Shown: positions 1-12,216 of the stretch, piece by piece
Numbering within the stretch: the stretch's first letter is position 1
How the letters are laid out: the number at the start of each line of letters is the position of its first letter
Source: Sternotherus odoratus
Taxonomy: Eukaryota > Chordata > Testudines > Kinosternidae
Direction of reading: 5' to 3'
DNA: 64,000 nt
Assembly (NCBI GenBank): GCA_032164245.1
Contig: JAVMKO010000009.1
Coordinates: 77,323,212-77,387,211 of the forward strand
Translations under genes and position numbers: made by a program
The notes under the pieces: model-generated
The model's input: only the letters and a program-made list of their open reading frames with translations
Database searches by the model: none
What the model was told of the DNA's origin: nothing

Positions 1-78
1 ATTTATAGCCATGCAAGCCCATGTCAGCTGACACAGGCCAGCCACAGGGGTTCTGGTGCAGAGTAGACATACCCATGA
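1..78 (+). repeat. Turtle-type MITE fragment (GTAGACATACCC end)
   Basis: The stretch reads as the same family as 1298-1494: 'CCCATGTCAGCTGACACAGG', then CCAGCCACAGG and a GTAGACATACCC end. The left part is cut by the window edge. It is a short non-coding DNA-transposon-like repeat; the superfamily cannot be assigned from this fragment. Confidence 0.5.
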
Positions 79-415
79 TGACATATGATCATCCTGTGAC
101 AGAGAGTTCACCACACCATGAAAAGCTGAAATGAAAATGAGGTGACCCAATTAACTTGTGCACTGGGCAATGATGATAGCACCCCAATTTCTAAGAAAGG
201 TATTAATAAATCATTAGGGCCGTGTATTTTGCGTGGAACTAACTAGAAAATGACAAAAGTGGTCATGGCATGATGTGCGTTCCAATCTGCAAAAACTTGT
301 TGGTCAGCTTTTGGCACTTCCATAACTAAAACCAAAACCAGAACTGGTTTAGAGATGGGTTTCCACCTTTGGATAAGTGGCTCTGGTTTTGTCCGATCTC
401 CAGTCTGAATGTATT
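79..415. other. No recognisable feature
   Basis: Ordinary AT-rich sequence. I see no gene, repeat signature or regulatory motif that I can support. The last 8 bases (408-415) are the left target duplication of the next element. Confidence 0.5.
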
Positions 416-537
416 TAGGATGACCAGATGTCCTGATTTTATAGGGACAGTCCAGTTTTCTGGGTCTTTTTCTTATATAGGCTCCTATTACCCCCCACCC
501 TGTCCCGATTTTTCACACTTGCTGTCTGGTCACCCTA
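416..537 (+). mobile_element. hAT-type MITE, 122 bp, with 8-bp target duplication
   Basis: Terminal inverted repeats start TAGGATGACCAGA and end TCTGGTCACCCTA. The flanks AATGTATT (408-415) and AATGTACT (538-545) form an 8-bp target duplication with one mismatch, the length typical of hAT transposases. A second copy lies inverted at 46240-46360. There is no coding capacity, so a transposase must have been supplied in trans. The open frame across it is accidental. Confidence 0.85.
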
Positions 538-701
538 AATGTACTCTATTGGTCTTTCACGTGGTGGAAAAAAAAAAATAAGGGGCTCTCTCTCTGCTTT
601 TATACCACACCCATCACCACAGTGTATGAATGTCTGGTAAATGAATGTGACTAGTCAGGGGGTAAATGCTCAGGGATTTACTTTCACCCAGCGGCATACA
701 C

Positions 702-1091
702 CAGTGGCTCTCAACCTTTCCAGATTACTGTACCCCTTTCAGGAGTCTGAGTTGTCTTGCATACCCACAAGTTACACCATTTAAAAACTATTTGCTTACA
801 AAATGGGACATAAAATACAAAAGTGTCACAGCATACTGTTACTGAAAAATAGCCGACTTTCTTATTTTTACCATATAATTATATAATAAATGAACTGGCT
901 TATAAATATTGTACTTTACATTTCAGTGTAGTACATAGAGCAAAATAAACAAGTCATTGTCTGTGTGGAATTTTAGTTTGTACTTATTTCCCTGGTGCTT
1001 TTTATGTAGCCTGTTGTAAAACTGGGCAAATATCTGGATGAGCTGATGTGTCCCTGGAAGACCTCTGCGTACCCCTGGTTGAGAACCACTG
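702..1091 (-). mobile_element. Non-autonomous hAT element, 390 bp
   Basis: Starts CAGTGGCTCTCAACC and ends GGTTGAGAACCACTG, which are near-perfect terminal inverted repeats of the CAGTGGTTCTCAACC hAT type. The flanks GCATACAC (694-701) and ACATACAC (1092-1099) give an 8-bp target duplication with one mismatch. The interior is AT-rich and non-coding. It matches the reverse complement of the element at 31526-32023 over blocks such as 'ATTATATGGTAAAAATRAGA', so both belong to one family. The strand label is arbitrary and only records this relative orientation. Confidence 0.88.
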
Positions 1092-1297
1092 ACATACACA
1101 ATGGAATGTGTTCTTATCTAGAAATTGAATTCGGATAAATTCCCATCAGGTAAAATGGATCAAGCAAAGTCTGCAGAGCTCTCTCTCCATAACTGCGCCT
1201 TCATCTTTGGTTTTCAATCATGATGCCGACGCTGTGAAGTAGGTCAATTGAAATCAGTCTTGTTCTATAAATTGGCAGCAAAGCGTGTTACAGAGTT

Positions 1298-1494
1298 ATG
1301 CAGTGTAGACTTCAAAGCTTGGCTGCGGCCTGGTTCTTGGACCCTCCTACCTCACAGGGTTCTAGTGCCCAGGTTCCAGCCCAAGCCCAGAAGTTTACAC
1401 TGCAATGAAACAACCCCATAGTTTGAGCCCCACGAGACCAAATCAGCTGGCACAGGCCTGCCGTGGGTGTTCCATTGCAGGGCAGACACACCCA
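1298..1494 (+). repeat. Turtle-type MITE with internal palindromic half
   Basis: A GCAGTGTAGAC block at the left is followed by a half from about 1391 that begins TTTACACTGCAATGAAACA and closes with the inverted motif TTCCATTGCAGGGCAGACAC. The middle has 'AAATCAGCTGGCACAGGCC', also seen at 1-78. It is non-coding. I recognise it as a common turtle repeat but cannot name the superfamily with certainty. Confidence 0.6.
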
Positions 1495-4400
1495 TAGTCT
1501 GTCTGCATCATGTCCACTTTCCTACTTTCTCAGTGTCTGACAATCTCAAGTGAGCTACTGGACCAACTGAACAATTCTGTTATGTTGAGCAAAATAAACC
1601 ACATTTTTGTTTTCAGACAAAAGCAGTTTCACTTTAATCTCTTCATTTATTTATGACAGAAGCAGAATACTGGCAGACACAATGCCAAACATGATTTTTC
1701 AACCACAGCCTCCAGTTTTTCAACCTCTGGGTGTCACAGTTTTGAAAGGCATTTTAAAGATAATTGAAAAAGGAGTAACACAGATGGTTTATTGCAGGCA
1801 TACTTTTCTGAGAGAATATTATGCTATCGTCACCTAAAGAGATTGATCAAAAATTCTGAAAATGACTAAAGATTCTTATTTAAATCATTTCCAAAATTGC
1901 TTTTGGTTAGTGCAAGGCCCTTATCTAAACCCTGGATCTGAATAGCACAGAACTTACGGAAGTTTGAATTTGGTTTCAAACTTTGCAGCTTGGGCCCCAT
2001 TTCTACTTCTGCTGCAAACTTATTATGCAAGTTTTGATTATACTTTATGTGAACATTAAGTATACTTAATGCTTAATACTTAAGCCCATAATACTTCTGG
2101 GCTGTATGAAAGGAAATGTGGAAACAGGAGAAATATTGCATGTAACATGCTCCATATATCTATATTCAATGGAATGGCATGTCATACACAAAACAGTATT
2201 AGCAAATCTCATTGGACAAACTTGGAAACCACAACAGAAGCTGGCAATCCTAGAGACAGCGCTGAAGTGCAGCCGTACACATTATCCTTGCCCTTTGTAC
2301 TGTTACGCTGAATTCTGACAAGGAACTGACCTTCGGGAGGTTTCTTTGGACTGATGCATTTAAAAGATTTTTTTTTCTTTATTAACAAAGTAGTTTTTAA
2401 TATACAACATACTGTTTTGAGAAAGATCTAGAGTAACACCAAGCTGATCCACTTTGGCACTCTTGGAAAGGTGAAGCCAATAATTTGGTAGCAGATTAAA
2501 ATATTCACTTCTCTAGGATACTTCTGAAACACTGAACAAGGGTCTTCAGGCACAGAGAAGTTTGCAATATCCTCTATGCTTTTTTTTGTTCTAGCCAGAC
2601 AAAACCCAAACCTCCCCTGTTTATGAGAAGCCTTTCAGACATCTGCAAGCTCTACTGGCTAGACATGCAAACCAGCTCCCCACGAAATAAACCAACTAAG
2701 CTAGAGGTCTGCTCTGATACTATCTAGAGAAACAGGTTTAGGCTAATGCTTTTCACCAGCTTAACAAACTAACAATGCCATGAGACAAACTTTCAATAGC
2801 AATATTAATAATGGATGATTCAGGAATTAAATGACGCTCGCCTCTTTGTGTTGTGTGACTAACACAGGTGCCATCTACAGTTCAAAAAATAAACAAAGTG
2901 CTGTAGGCCCACAGAGTGCATGCTGGATGAGATCACTAAGTCCCCAGTGATATGTTGGAGGTTTGAAACGTTAAATCTCTCCTGTAATTTGCTTCAAATT
3001 TCCAGTGTGTTTGCACAGCAAATAAAAGCTCCAAATTCAAGGAACTCTGAAAACACCCCCTGAATATGGCACTCTGCATGCATGCGTATGTGTGTGTGTG
3101 TGTCTATATCCCCTTTATTTTAGATTGTGGTTCACTGCAGCAGGTGACTAAGTCATCTACTGCTTCAGAGAGAGCTGTCCAAACTGTTCGCTCCTACTAA
3201 AGTTGGTCTGCATCCTTCTTTGGGCCTTCCAATTTTGTCTAGTGTTAAGCGCAGTTAACATCTCTCCTTCAGCCCCCTCTCATCTAACCTCCCTTGCCAC
3301 TTCCTCCCTTCTGCGCTCACCCCTTCCCTCTTGCTTGCTCCTCTCTCAGGAGCAAATACTAACAGGATTTATATTCAGAAGCCTGTCACATGACAGACAT
3401 CTATTTTTCACTTGTCAGATTGGCCAGAATTGAAGCAACAGCCATGTTAGTGTGACAATCAACTTGTGCAGATCCTTGGCCTTAAACTGTCTGCAGAATA
3501 AAGTGGGATCTCCCAAACACACTTAAAAGTTATTTAATTAAAAAAATATATTCAGCATCAGATGCGAGGGACTATATCTCTGCATCGCCATTAAAGATAA
3601 GGCTGCAAGAGCCGGAACAAGCCACAGCAGGGGTACAACTACGAGCACATTGGGAAATCAATAGTCATATAACAATGTCTTCTCTTTTTTAAAAAAGAAC
3701 TCTGTCTGTAAAAAGAAAATTGAGGGTGGCTAAGGCTTTATCTTCCACTAAAGAGCTAAAAATTTACACGCGCTGCCAGTTCAGATAGGACCTACCGTGT
3801 TTAATATATTCTGGTTTGTATTTTTCCTAGATAAATCAATAACAGGCAGCCATTCCCCAAGGTGAAAATATACATTAAGAGGAAAAGACACCAGGCTAGA
3901 CAACCTTCCAGTTATTTGTAAAAAAAAAAAAGCCAGAGAGGCTTTTGTGCTTGCTTGCAGTCTGCGTAGGTGGATTATATCTCTGGTGAAACATCAGCAG
4001 ACAACGTAACAGTGTTAGAGCAGCCAAATGACACTCCTCCCTGTTTGATAACACAATACTTACTTTTCCATTATTGATTCTTCCACATAAGTGGCTTGTA
4101 TAGAACATAACATGCTGCTTAGATTATGCTCCACAGTGTTTGAGACAGAGTGAACCCAGTAAGCAAAAGGTTCCCAGCTGCATAAACAATCATGCCCTGC
4201 TTACTGCCTGATATGATATAAGGATGCAACAACTCTATTAGCCTTGGCAGAAAATTATTTCAGACACAACTACACTTGATTTATGTAGTAGATCCATGAA
4301 CATAACGCTTGATATGAATTTCTACAGCCTCAGATGCTTGGACTTACTGTACATATTTTCACCGCTACATGAAGGCAGGCCAATGGTTAGTAAAATAGTA

Positions 4401-5204
4401 ACAGCCTGTGGGACTGGATGTTCCCCCCTGGCATCATACACTTTAGTAGCTTCATTTAAGACATGCTGGTCATTTTTTCCACTTCTTTGGTATCGAGATG
4501 TAGGGCAATCCCTTTCCCAGTGAGGAAAGGGACTTAGAGGATTTTTAAGATTCTGAGAGATGCAAACCAGTGAAGCAAAATTAATGATTTCAGTTTTATT
4601 TAGACTGAGGCAGATTTGTATTGTGTGAGTTGTATCACTCTCTAACCCATTAAGGACCTATCCTCTCAGCATTCCATTCTGTTCCATTCCCCCTCCCACT
4701 CTCTGCCCTTGCAGCTGCATTACGCTCACTAAATGATTTAGCACCCTATTTTCAAAGGCAGGCAGTAAAACAGTGAAGCCAAACTTCCTAATGTTCCTAG
4801 CCAGCTTTTCAAGTTTTATGAGTCTAGTGGCCCATGTTCATGGAGAAGACAGTCCTTTCTGATATGCTATTGTCCCTGAGACCACAGTGAAGTAGCTGAT
4901 AATTAATTTTGCATTTCAGAGTGTATTCTTTACGTAAGGCGCCGCTTAAGAAAATTGTTCTAATATGCTATTGGGGAACAAAAGTACTAGTACTCCTACC
5001 CTTACAGTCATGAGGGCTAAAGCTAAGTTGGTATATATGGGTCAATTCCTGTGATCTGTGGAAGGCATTCAGATACCAGTGACAAGCATGATATAAAAGC
5101 TTAAAGAGAGAGAAAGAGAATAAACAAGATCTTTGGAACGCATATCAACCCTTATGTTTCAGGACTTAAACCAAATGCCACTGTGGAAAAAGGCTACTTT
5201 CCTG
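1495..5204. other. Unannotated AT-rich stretch
   Basis: No coding exon, RNA gene or recognisable repeat family is visible apart from the small (GT)n at 3089. The longest open frames are under 80 codons and have neither family resemblance nor splice context. A pyrimidine-rich patch around 3270-3350 is low complexity only. Confidence 0.45.
3089..3103 (+). repeat. (GT)n microsatellite
   Basis: About seven uninterrupted TG dinucleotides. Confidence 0.9.
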
Positions 5205-5332
5205 GGCTCAAGTTATCCCACATCTGCCCAGTTCAGGGTTTCTTCCACTGAAGCAGCTGGTACTGGCCACTTGCTGAGACAGAATACTGAACTTGATGGA
5301 CCAATAATCTGACCCAACATGGCAATTCCTAA
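5205..5332 (+). mobile_element. CR1 LINE 3'-end fragment
   Basis: The right end reads CTTGATGGACCAATAATCTG and then ACCCAACATGGCAATTCCTAA, a diverged form of the CR1 3' terminus (GATGGACCATTGGTCTGACC...ATGGCCGTTCTTATG). Upstream, AGCAGCTGGTACTGGCCACT is also CR1 3' sequence. It is 5'-truncated, lies in the plus orientation and has no ORF. Divergence suggests it is older than the copy at 38 kb. Confidence 0.75.
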
Positions 5333-5409
5333 ATGCAAAGCCCATTTAGCCAGACTTTGTGCAGGGCTCGGGATTTAATTCCAATACTTTAGCAAATCGA
5401 GATGTGTTT

Positions 5410-5635
5410 AATGGTTAGGACAGGTCTATCAGTCAGGATTCCTGGGCTTTATTCCCAGCTCTGCCGTTTCATTTATTTGTGACCATGGGCAGGTCACCAC
5501 ACAGCCCCTCGGTTTAGCAGTCTGTAATATGGGTACAATAATATTTGTCTCCTAAATTGAGATATTCTAACTCGTATGGTATGCAAAGTGCTTTGAGAGC
5601 CTCAGATACAGTGCACTATAAATTCAATGGCCTAA
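5410..5635 (+). mobile_element. MIR-like (CORE-type) SINE, diverged
   Basis: The order of blocks is that of MIR-like SINEs: a TTATTCCCAGCTCTGCC block, TGTGACCATGGGCAGGTCAC, CTCGGTTTAGCAGTCTGTAA, and then a GCAAAGTGCTTTGAGAGCCT tail. It is an old copy without clear ends. It is non-coding, and the Pol III boxes are too decayed to call. Confidence 0.65.
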
Positions 5636-7997
5636 ATGTTTAGAATAACGAAATGTGAACAATTCTCTTAAGTTACCTTAAGTTATTGACAGTTACTTTT
5701 AAAACCTTTTTTATCCCCCCCTCCTCCTCCTCCAAAAAAAAGAGGTTTCTAAACAAAGTTTCTAATCCCTTTTTGGTTATCCTTTCATGCCAATTTTACA
5801 TTATTTGCAAGAATAGGAGAGCAATGCAATTGGAAACCAATAAAAGCCATAGTGTACTATATGTGCGTACAAACCCCACCAGTTTACAATCTGCAAAAGC
5901 CTTCATTCAGAAAGGAAAGCAACCTGCCACACAGTGCAAAAGCAATCCATTTTGATAAAGCGCATGCCTTTGTGAATCATAAGCAGACTTTCTACAAAAC
6001 TGTCTCTCTTTTTCTCCTGATTCCCTGCAGACATGTGTAATTTTCACCGCCTGTCAGTTTATCAAAAAGACCAGAGCATCAAATTTCAACTCTGGATTGT
6101 CAAGTCTGATCCCTATTTCCTTTCAAATTCCAAAATACTGACACGTTGATTGGAGTTCATAGTGTCAGACAACAGCACTTAAGAGACGTTTTTGCTAAAA
6201 TATAGCTCCTGATCTATCTTTTATGTCCCCCCCCCCCTCTTTTGGAGCCTCAAGAGTATTGATCTGTGAGTCATTTATATATGATTTTCACAAAGTAGCG
6301 GGCAATTCGCTCACACAAAACAGTTCTTTTGTATAACCTTTTAAAAGGGGGCCCATCAAAGGGGATGAATCTAGCTTATTTAGTTTGCTGAGACGTCCCC
6401 CTAACGTTTCCCAGAATTGACTCTATATATCTCCAAGTTCCCAACTGCTAGCTAGAAAGATATAAAACGAGGTACACAGAATGCTCACTGAACAGTGAAG
6501 CTTAGTTCAGTATATTAGCACAGTGTGAAAGTTGGGATTCCACAGCAAACAAGATTTATACAATGACAGGTTTAAAAAATAGTAACATCTACATTTTTTA
6601 AAAATAAATGCTTATCATAGCAGATCTTCACTTTCAGGTTTCACTTGACAAGAATGCCACCGAAATAAAGATTTAAGTCTGGGACCAAATCCCAGCATCC
6701 TCCTCCTTCAAACATGAATAGTAATCTTTGATCCACAGGAAATCATCCCATCTCCTTAGCAGTGGCAGACACTTGCTCATGTCTCCCCTTTCTAAAAATG
6801 CTGCTCATAGTGTGTCCTTTCTTGCTAGGGATCTAAGGATGCATATGGCTCATATTTCACAGGGACTAGCAGCGTCTGAGGCAGAACTGCTGTAGCTGCA
6901 CTAATTGCATAAAAATGGATTTTGAAGCACTCTCATTCATAAGCATGTATGTTGCAATTTAATGTAAATGGTTAATTTTGTTCGCTCTCAAGTGTGGAAG
7001 CCAAAGGACTCCACAGCATTTCTCTAAAGAACTCTTCAATTAATGGGAACCTACTATTGTTAACTAAATTATCCACTCTAAGTAAGTCTGCTTTCCCTTT
7101 TGGGGCGATTGTGTGTACTTATTCTATGTTCTTTATTTTCTACACATTTAACAATAAATATGGCCAGCCTAAGTGAAATGGAAGATTTCTAGCCACCTTG
7201 CCATCCTGGGACACACATTTTCTTATCCTGCCATTTAAGTCAAGCACTTCCCTGGGGAATCTTCTGAATATATAACATTTGCTCACAACCTTGCAAGTCT
7301 GACTACTCCTTGAGTGGCTTCCAGGGAGCACAAAGGGAAATATCTGTTCTACTATACTCCTACTTGGGCCTCTCCTCCCTCCGAGACCTGGAATCCCAAG
7401 GCTGCTTTCAAACTCTGGCCTCATGTAGGAGAAAGCGAGCTTTGAAAATGTAAACGTTATCTTAATTAATAGGACCAAAACTTCAAGAAGTAGTTTAATA
7501 ATATGTGACAGGCAAAGAAGCAAAAAAGTGAATGGGAAGTTTTGTTATGATTAAAGTAGAACAAGAGATCACCTCATAATTCCTGACTAAAACAAACTCT
7601 GATTTACCTGTGTCCAGGTAAAAACTGCTTATTTTTATTTAACAAATCTTCAGATTCACAAATTATATGTGAAACAAACCTGATTTCTCTCACATGATCA
7701 TAGCTTCTGTGTCTAGATATATTGAAAAGTCATAATTCCCATGTATCCCACTATGCATGAATTTTATTCACTATTCATATTAATAAAGAAAATTTAACTT
7801 TGGAGGGCTGCCCAGTATAAACTTAAATTGCAAAATATACAGAGCACCTCAGAGACAAGATTCCAGTTGGTAAACTCTAAATCCTAAAAAGCAAAAACAC
7901 CTTTATTAAACATCTTAACTACAGAAGAATAGAGATGTCCTGTAAGTAAATTCAAACATATCGAACAGCCCCCGGCAAACAAAGCGAACAGCCCCCG
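5636..7997. other. Unannotated AT-rich stretch
   Basis: No family-like coding sequence or recognisable transposon is visible. A 127-codon minus-strand frame at 7140-7523 has no recognisable domain and no splice context, and I regard it as chance. A short direct repeat, CGAACAGCCCCCGGCA, occurs twice near 7963-7999, next to the Tigger remnant. Confidence 0.45.
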
Positions 7998-8182
7998 GCA
8001 TTTACATTAAATCTTAGGAGAAAATTGGATTTAACATCGTTTCGCTTAAAGTTGCATTTTTCAGGAAAATAACATAAGAACAGAGGAACATGGCCGTACT
8101 GGGTCAGACCAAAGGTCCATCTAGATCAGTATCCTGTCTACTGACACTGGCCAATGCTACAACGTTAAGTGAGGAGTTACTG
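7998..8182 (-). mobile_element. Tigger/pogo-type element end, split by a CR1 insertion
   Basis: The blocks TTTACATTAAATCTTAGGAG, GGATTTAACATCGTTTCGCT and AAAGTTGCATTTTTCAGG, ending AACGTTAAGTGAGGAGTTACTG followed by TA (8183-8184), match the corresponding end of the larger element at 49538-50519. Only one terminus is present. The sequence is interrupted at 8073-8157 by a CR1 tail and resumes as TACAACGTTAAG, so the Tigger copy was here first. Confidence 0.78.
8073..8157 (-). mobile_element. CR1 3'-end fragment nested in a Tigger end
   Basis: Begins CATAAGAACAGAGGAACATG and continues 'TACTGGGTCAGACCAAAGGT' and TCCTGTCTACTGACACTGGC. This is the reverse complement of the CR1 3' terminus, so the element lies on the minus strand and is truncated to about 85 bp. 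It disrupts the Tigger terminus between ATAAC and TACAACG, which gives a relative age: CR1 inserted after Tigger. Confidence 0.85.
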
Positions 8183-8184
8183 TA

Positions 8185-8919
8185 ACCTGATTCCTAACCA
8201 CATTTGGCCTTCACTATGCAAGTAGCTAGAGATGGCCATGGATTTTTCAATTAATAATTTTGTTCATACAAAATACTGATTTCACTACCCCAAAATGTCA
8301 CAGGGTCAGGTTTGACCAATTTTCTGCCTCGAAAACATGTCAGGAAAAAAAAGGTTTTAAATGGTCTAAATATTTTGTTTTGACACTTCCTATACAAAAA
8401 AGTGTGGTCTTACAGGTTGAAATAACTTTTTATTTAAAAATTTAAATTAATTAGACTGAAAAAAATGTAAAAAAAGAAAAAAGTCAAAATCAAAATGAAA
8501 AGTTTCAATTGACCCAAATGGAAAAAATGGGGTTTTGGTTTGTGAATATTTTTGAGATTTTGACTTTGGTAATGGTCTTTCTGGGATCCTCACAGCAACC
8601 TACAAGCTGAGAGAATGGTGGCAGGGTTGAGAAATATGTGCTTACAAAAAGTTCACAGGTCAAGGGTCATTCAAAGTGAATCCGAACATTGTGGTGAAAC
8701 TCCGCCCTAATTTACACTCCTGGTAAACCCTAGGGTAGTCAAGGTTACTTGGGGGTAAATCAGTGCAGAATCTGGAGCTATGGGTTCAAGTCAGAAAGGC
8801 TTACTTTCATTTAATTTGGTTTTTAGGCCATCTGTCACCCCAGTGAAAAGAATATAGTAAATAACATCTGGACATTTCTGTCATTATGCATAATACAAAA
8901 TCCACAATCAGGGCCACTT
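8185..8919. other. AT-rich stretch, no gene
   Basis: Positions 8230-8600 are strongly A/T-rich, with runs such as AAAAAAATGTAAAAAAAG. It may be a decayed repeat, but no family can be named. Confidence 0.4.
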
Positions 8920-9150
8920 ACACTGATATAATACTATTTCGTATTTACCCAGCACAGTACTCTTCATCTTCATAAGTATGAACTAACCAAACCTCATCTC
9001 GCTTCTGTGAGGTGAAGTAGTAGAATTAACCCTCTATTACACACACAGGTTAAGTGAATTGTCCTAAGTGACTGAAAGAGATGGCGGTAGATCCAGAATT
9101 AGAACCAAGGAGTTTCTGGCTCCCTGTTTTATGATCAGACCACTAAATTC
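8920..9150 (-). mobile_element. MIR-like SINE, minus orientation
   Basis: Reads in reverse order of a MIR-like SINE: CTGTGAGGTGAAGTAGTAGA, CACAGGTTAAGTGAATTGTC, a block ending GATCCAGAATTAGAACCAAG, GAGTTTCTGGCTCCCTGTTT, and ACCACTAAA at the tRNA-like head. Diverged and non-coding. Confidence 0.7.
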
Positions 9151-9161
9151 AAGCATTTTTA

Positions 9162-9236
9162 ATAGATTCATAGCTTTTAAGGCCAGAAGGAACAATTATG
9201 TTCCCACATAACACAGGCCACAGAAAATATTCAGAA
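9162..9236 (-). mobile_element. CR1-family 3'-end fragment
   Basis: ATAGATTCATAGCTTTTAAG then GCCAGAAGGAACAATTATG matches the reverse complement of an older CR1 subfamily terminus (TTTAAGGCCAGAAGGGACCATTATG). The same terminus is seen more decayed at about 26540-26620. It is a short truncated copy. Confidence 0.6.
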
Positions 9237-9290
9237 AGGGAGCAGTTATTGTAAAAGGTTAAAATCTCCAGAGTTTGGCTGACAGTGATA

Positions 9291-9589
9291 CAGTAGACTC
9301 TCGATTATCCAGGATTGGGTTAACCAGAATGTGGATTAACCAGGATGTCAAAAAAAATACACGTAACTCGCAGTGCCGGCTCTGGTTTTGTTGCCGCCCC
9401 AAGAACAAAAAAAACAACAACTCACCAGTGCGCAGGCAGCCAGTGAACCAACACCCCTTCTCCCCGGCGAAGGGGGGCTGGTGAACCAACACCCTCCTCC
9501 CCATATTTCCTATGGATGGTGATTATCCAGGATTTTATTAACCAGGATTAATTTTTTCCCTATCATCCTGGATAATCGAGAGTCTACTG
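9291..9589. mobile_element. Complete Tigger/pogo-type MITE, 299 bp, TA target
   Basis: Terminal inverted repeats are CAGTAGACTCTCGATTATCC on the left and the exact complement GGATAATCGAGAGTCTACTG on the right. TA dinucleotides flank at 9289-9290 and 9590-9591, the Tc1/mariner-pogo target duplication. Sub-terminal repeats of the type TTAACCAGGAT recur on both sides. The centre (9365-9510) is GC-richer and non-coding. The termini are identical over at least 20 bp, so the copy is fairly young. Confidence 0.9.
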
Positions 9590-9591
9590 TA

Positions 9592-12017
9592 TTCGCGAGG
9601 GTTAGAGCAATGGGCTGGCTGGGTAGGAGAGGATGGCTGTGCAGGGGATGGAAGGAGGTAGTCTGGAAGGGAGAAAGCGTTTGCACAGGGTTGCTGATAT
9701 ACAGTACCCTCATTCTTTCTCAGGTTCATGGAACATAAACCTTGTAGCTAGGCTCAGTCTGAGTGGGTTTGAGCTTTGATGCACATGTTTCATACACCTC
9801 TAACTGGGTGCTCTCAAGAGACACTGCTGCAGTTGCAGTCAGCAGAAGCAGCAGCTGAGCTTAAGTTCCATAGTTATAAAAGGGGGGGGGGGAAGAGGCT
9901 GCAAGCACAGAGCTCACGGGTAGGTCCTGAGCCTATGGAATTCACTTCTTGCTCTGGTCAGTAATAGCAGAATTTGTCAACCCTCAGTCATGTTGCAAGA
10001 CAATCTTTTCTCCCTGGCCTGCAGGGAGTTAGGAGAAGAGTGATTTGAGGGACTCTAGGAATTGGTACTGTACATGAACCCTCATTCATGCGAAGAGTCA
10101 AGCTTAGCCGTTCAAGCTATACTAACTGCAATCTTTTTCCCTGACAGGCCCCATTTGTCCAATACACCACCAATGGAAGGATTTGAAGCTTCACCTTTAT
10201 GCCCCAGCAGTAAGACAGCATTAGTATTTGTGCAGCACACATTTCCATACCCTGATGGCTAATTATTATTCACTGTGATGTATCAGAGGAAGAATGTTTC
10301 TTTTAGCACACCTAGAATTTTTCATCGGTGCCAATCTACTTTACAGAACTTGTCTTCTGACCAAAATATTAAGCAAGAACTATAAACAGAATGCCAGCGA
10401 CTTCATCCAAGTATGATCCCACCCTCTTTAAACATGCATTTGATGGAGCAGGAAAAAGTAGCATGTTTTTTTATTTGCCTTTCCACCTACTGTACTGCAT
10501 ACAGAACACAACATGTTCTGCAGCCCACCAAAAATGAGAAAAGCATGTTGTGTTGTATCTCATTTCTATGTAAAATTAATGAAAATAATAAAGGCAATGC
10601 ACTTCCCATTCATAATGAATACCCATGTCAACCTTTTCAGACTCCTCCTCTAGAGGGCTTTTTAAATGAGGTCAACAGCACACAGCTTTACATTTCATCT
10701 GAGAGCAAACAGCACAGAATAACACACCCTTGTCCATGGTGGCAAAGGACAGTAAAAAGTCTTTCTTTATTCTGATGATTAAAAACAACATAGAATACTA
10801 CATAATGCCCCTGTGTTTGCATCAGATATAGATTTCACAGACTGAGCAGGTTATAGAGAGGAGACAGGACCGTGAGCAGAGATACACCATCCCCATTAAC
10901 AATGCTGAAAGATCAATGCTAGCTAAGCTATCAGAATGACAACCCCATATGTCAGATTCAGTAGGACCAAAAGCATGTGCCTCCCTAGAAAGAACATCAT
11001 TCCAGAGAGGAGACTGAAGGAATCAGGTGAAATGCTCAGATCCCCGCCCCCAGAAGCCGATATCTGAGTGTCCCATCTTAACAATAAGTGGCCCCAGCAA
11101 GGCCCTTGCGATGGGAATGGGAGGAAGCTGCTCCAATGCTGTAGCTCTATGAAATGGAACTCTCTGAACAGCTGGTGCTTTGTTTTCCTGGGTGGATGCA
11201 GATCAGACCAGCATAGCTTCTCATTTAAATATTACACACTTTTTCCGTAGTCCACACAGTTTCATGGCTGTGAGGAGGAAGCGGCACTGTGGAAGCAATA
11301 TAGAGTCCAGCAAATGCATCCAGCATTGCAGGGGAATTTGTTCCTGTGGTTAAAACAGGACTGGCTGTTGTCTGTTTTGATACTTTAATAAAAGTGCTTT
11401 CTTGTGTAGAAAGGAGTGATTTCCTTGCTGAGAGTGTGTTTGTAATGTAGCATTTTGGTGGCTTCCTGAAGCAAGAGCATCCACTGCTTAACCTTTCAAT
11501 AAATCCCCCATTCCCTCTTTATGCCCAGGGAGGTGTGGTACTTCAACCTCATTTCTGAGCTCCTATGTGAAGTAATACATATGGAAGTCTGATTCGGGTT
11601 CCTCTGGATCTATGACAGATTCCCTCTCCATATATTATCATGTATCCACAACAAACATGTCCCAGCACAGGCCACTTTATAGCTTCTCTTTAGGACACTT
11701 CCTAGCCTCGTTTACTGAGTCTTTAACTGCAATAGTTCTCTGTACACAGAAAATGGGCTTTATGACCAGAGAAGAGATTTAATGGGATAGAGCAAAATGT
11801 ATCCCTCCTAGCTTTGGGGATCTTTTATAATTTGCGGCAAATTTTATAACAGATTTTTTTTTGGACAGGGATTAAGCTATTCAGAATCAATAACCTGTGC
11901 CAATGTTTCTGGGATTGCCAAAACAATATCCCCTTTATAATCTGCTCCATTTAAAAGGGTTTCTTTTAGCTATTTAGTATTGTTTATTTTTGTTTTAGTA
12001 GAGACTGCAGGCAAGAT
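9592..12017. other. Unannotated stretch
   Basis: A run of G at about 9883-9893 is the only low-complexity feature. Open frames up to 120 codons (10413-10775) show no family resemblance. No repeat boundaries could be supported. Confidence 0.4.
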
Positions 12018-12216
12018 TGGGATGGTACTGTGCTAAGCATTACACAGAGACTGTCCTCACCTGAATCTACACTCTAAATAGATGAGATAGACAATGGGTA
12101 GGGAAAAGGAAGCACTACTGTCCCCATATTTTTGAAACAGATGGGGGCATTGATGAAAATCCAGATGATGTGACTTTACAAAGGTCCCATGGGAAGCCTG
12201 TGGCAGGGGCAGGTCT
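12018..12216 (-). mobile_element. MIR-like SINE, minus orientation
   Basis: Blocks in order are GATGGTACTGTGCTAAGCAT, CTACACTCTAAATAGATGAG, ATAGACAATGGGTAGGG, TGTCCCCATATTTTTGAAAC, and a TGGGAAGCCTGTGGCAGGGG end. This is the reverse order of the amniote MIR-like SINE seen elsewhere in the window. Diverged and non-coding. Confidence 0.6.
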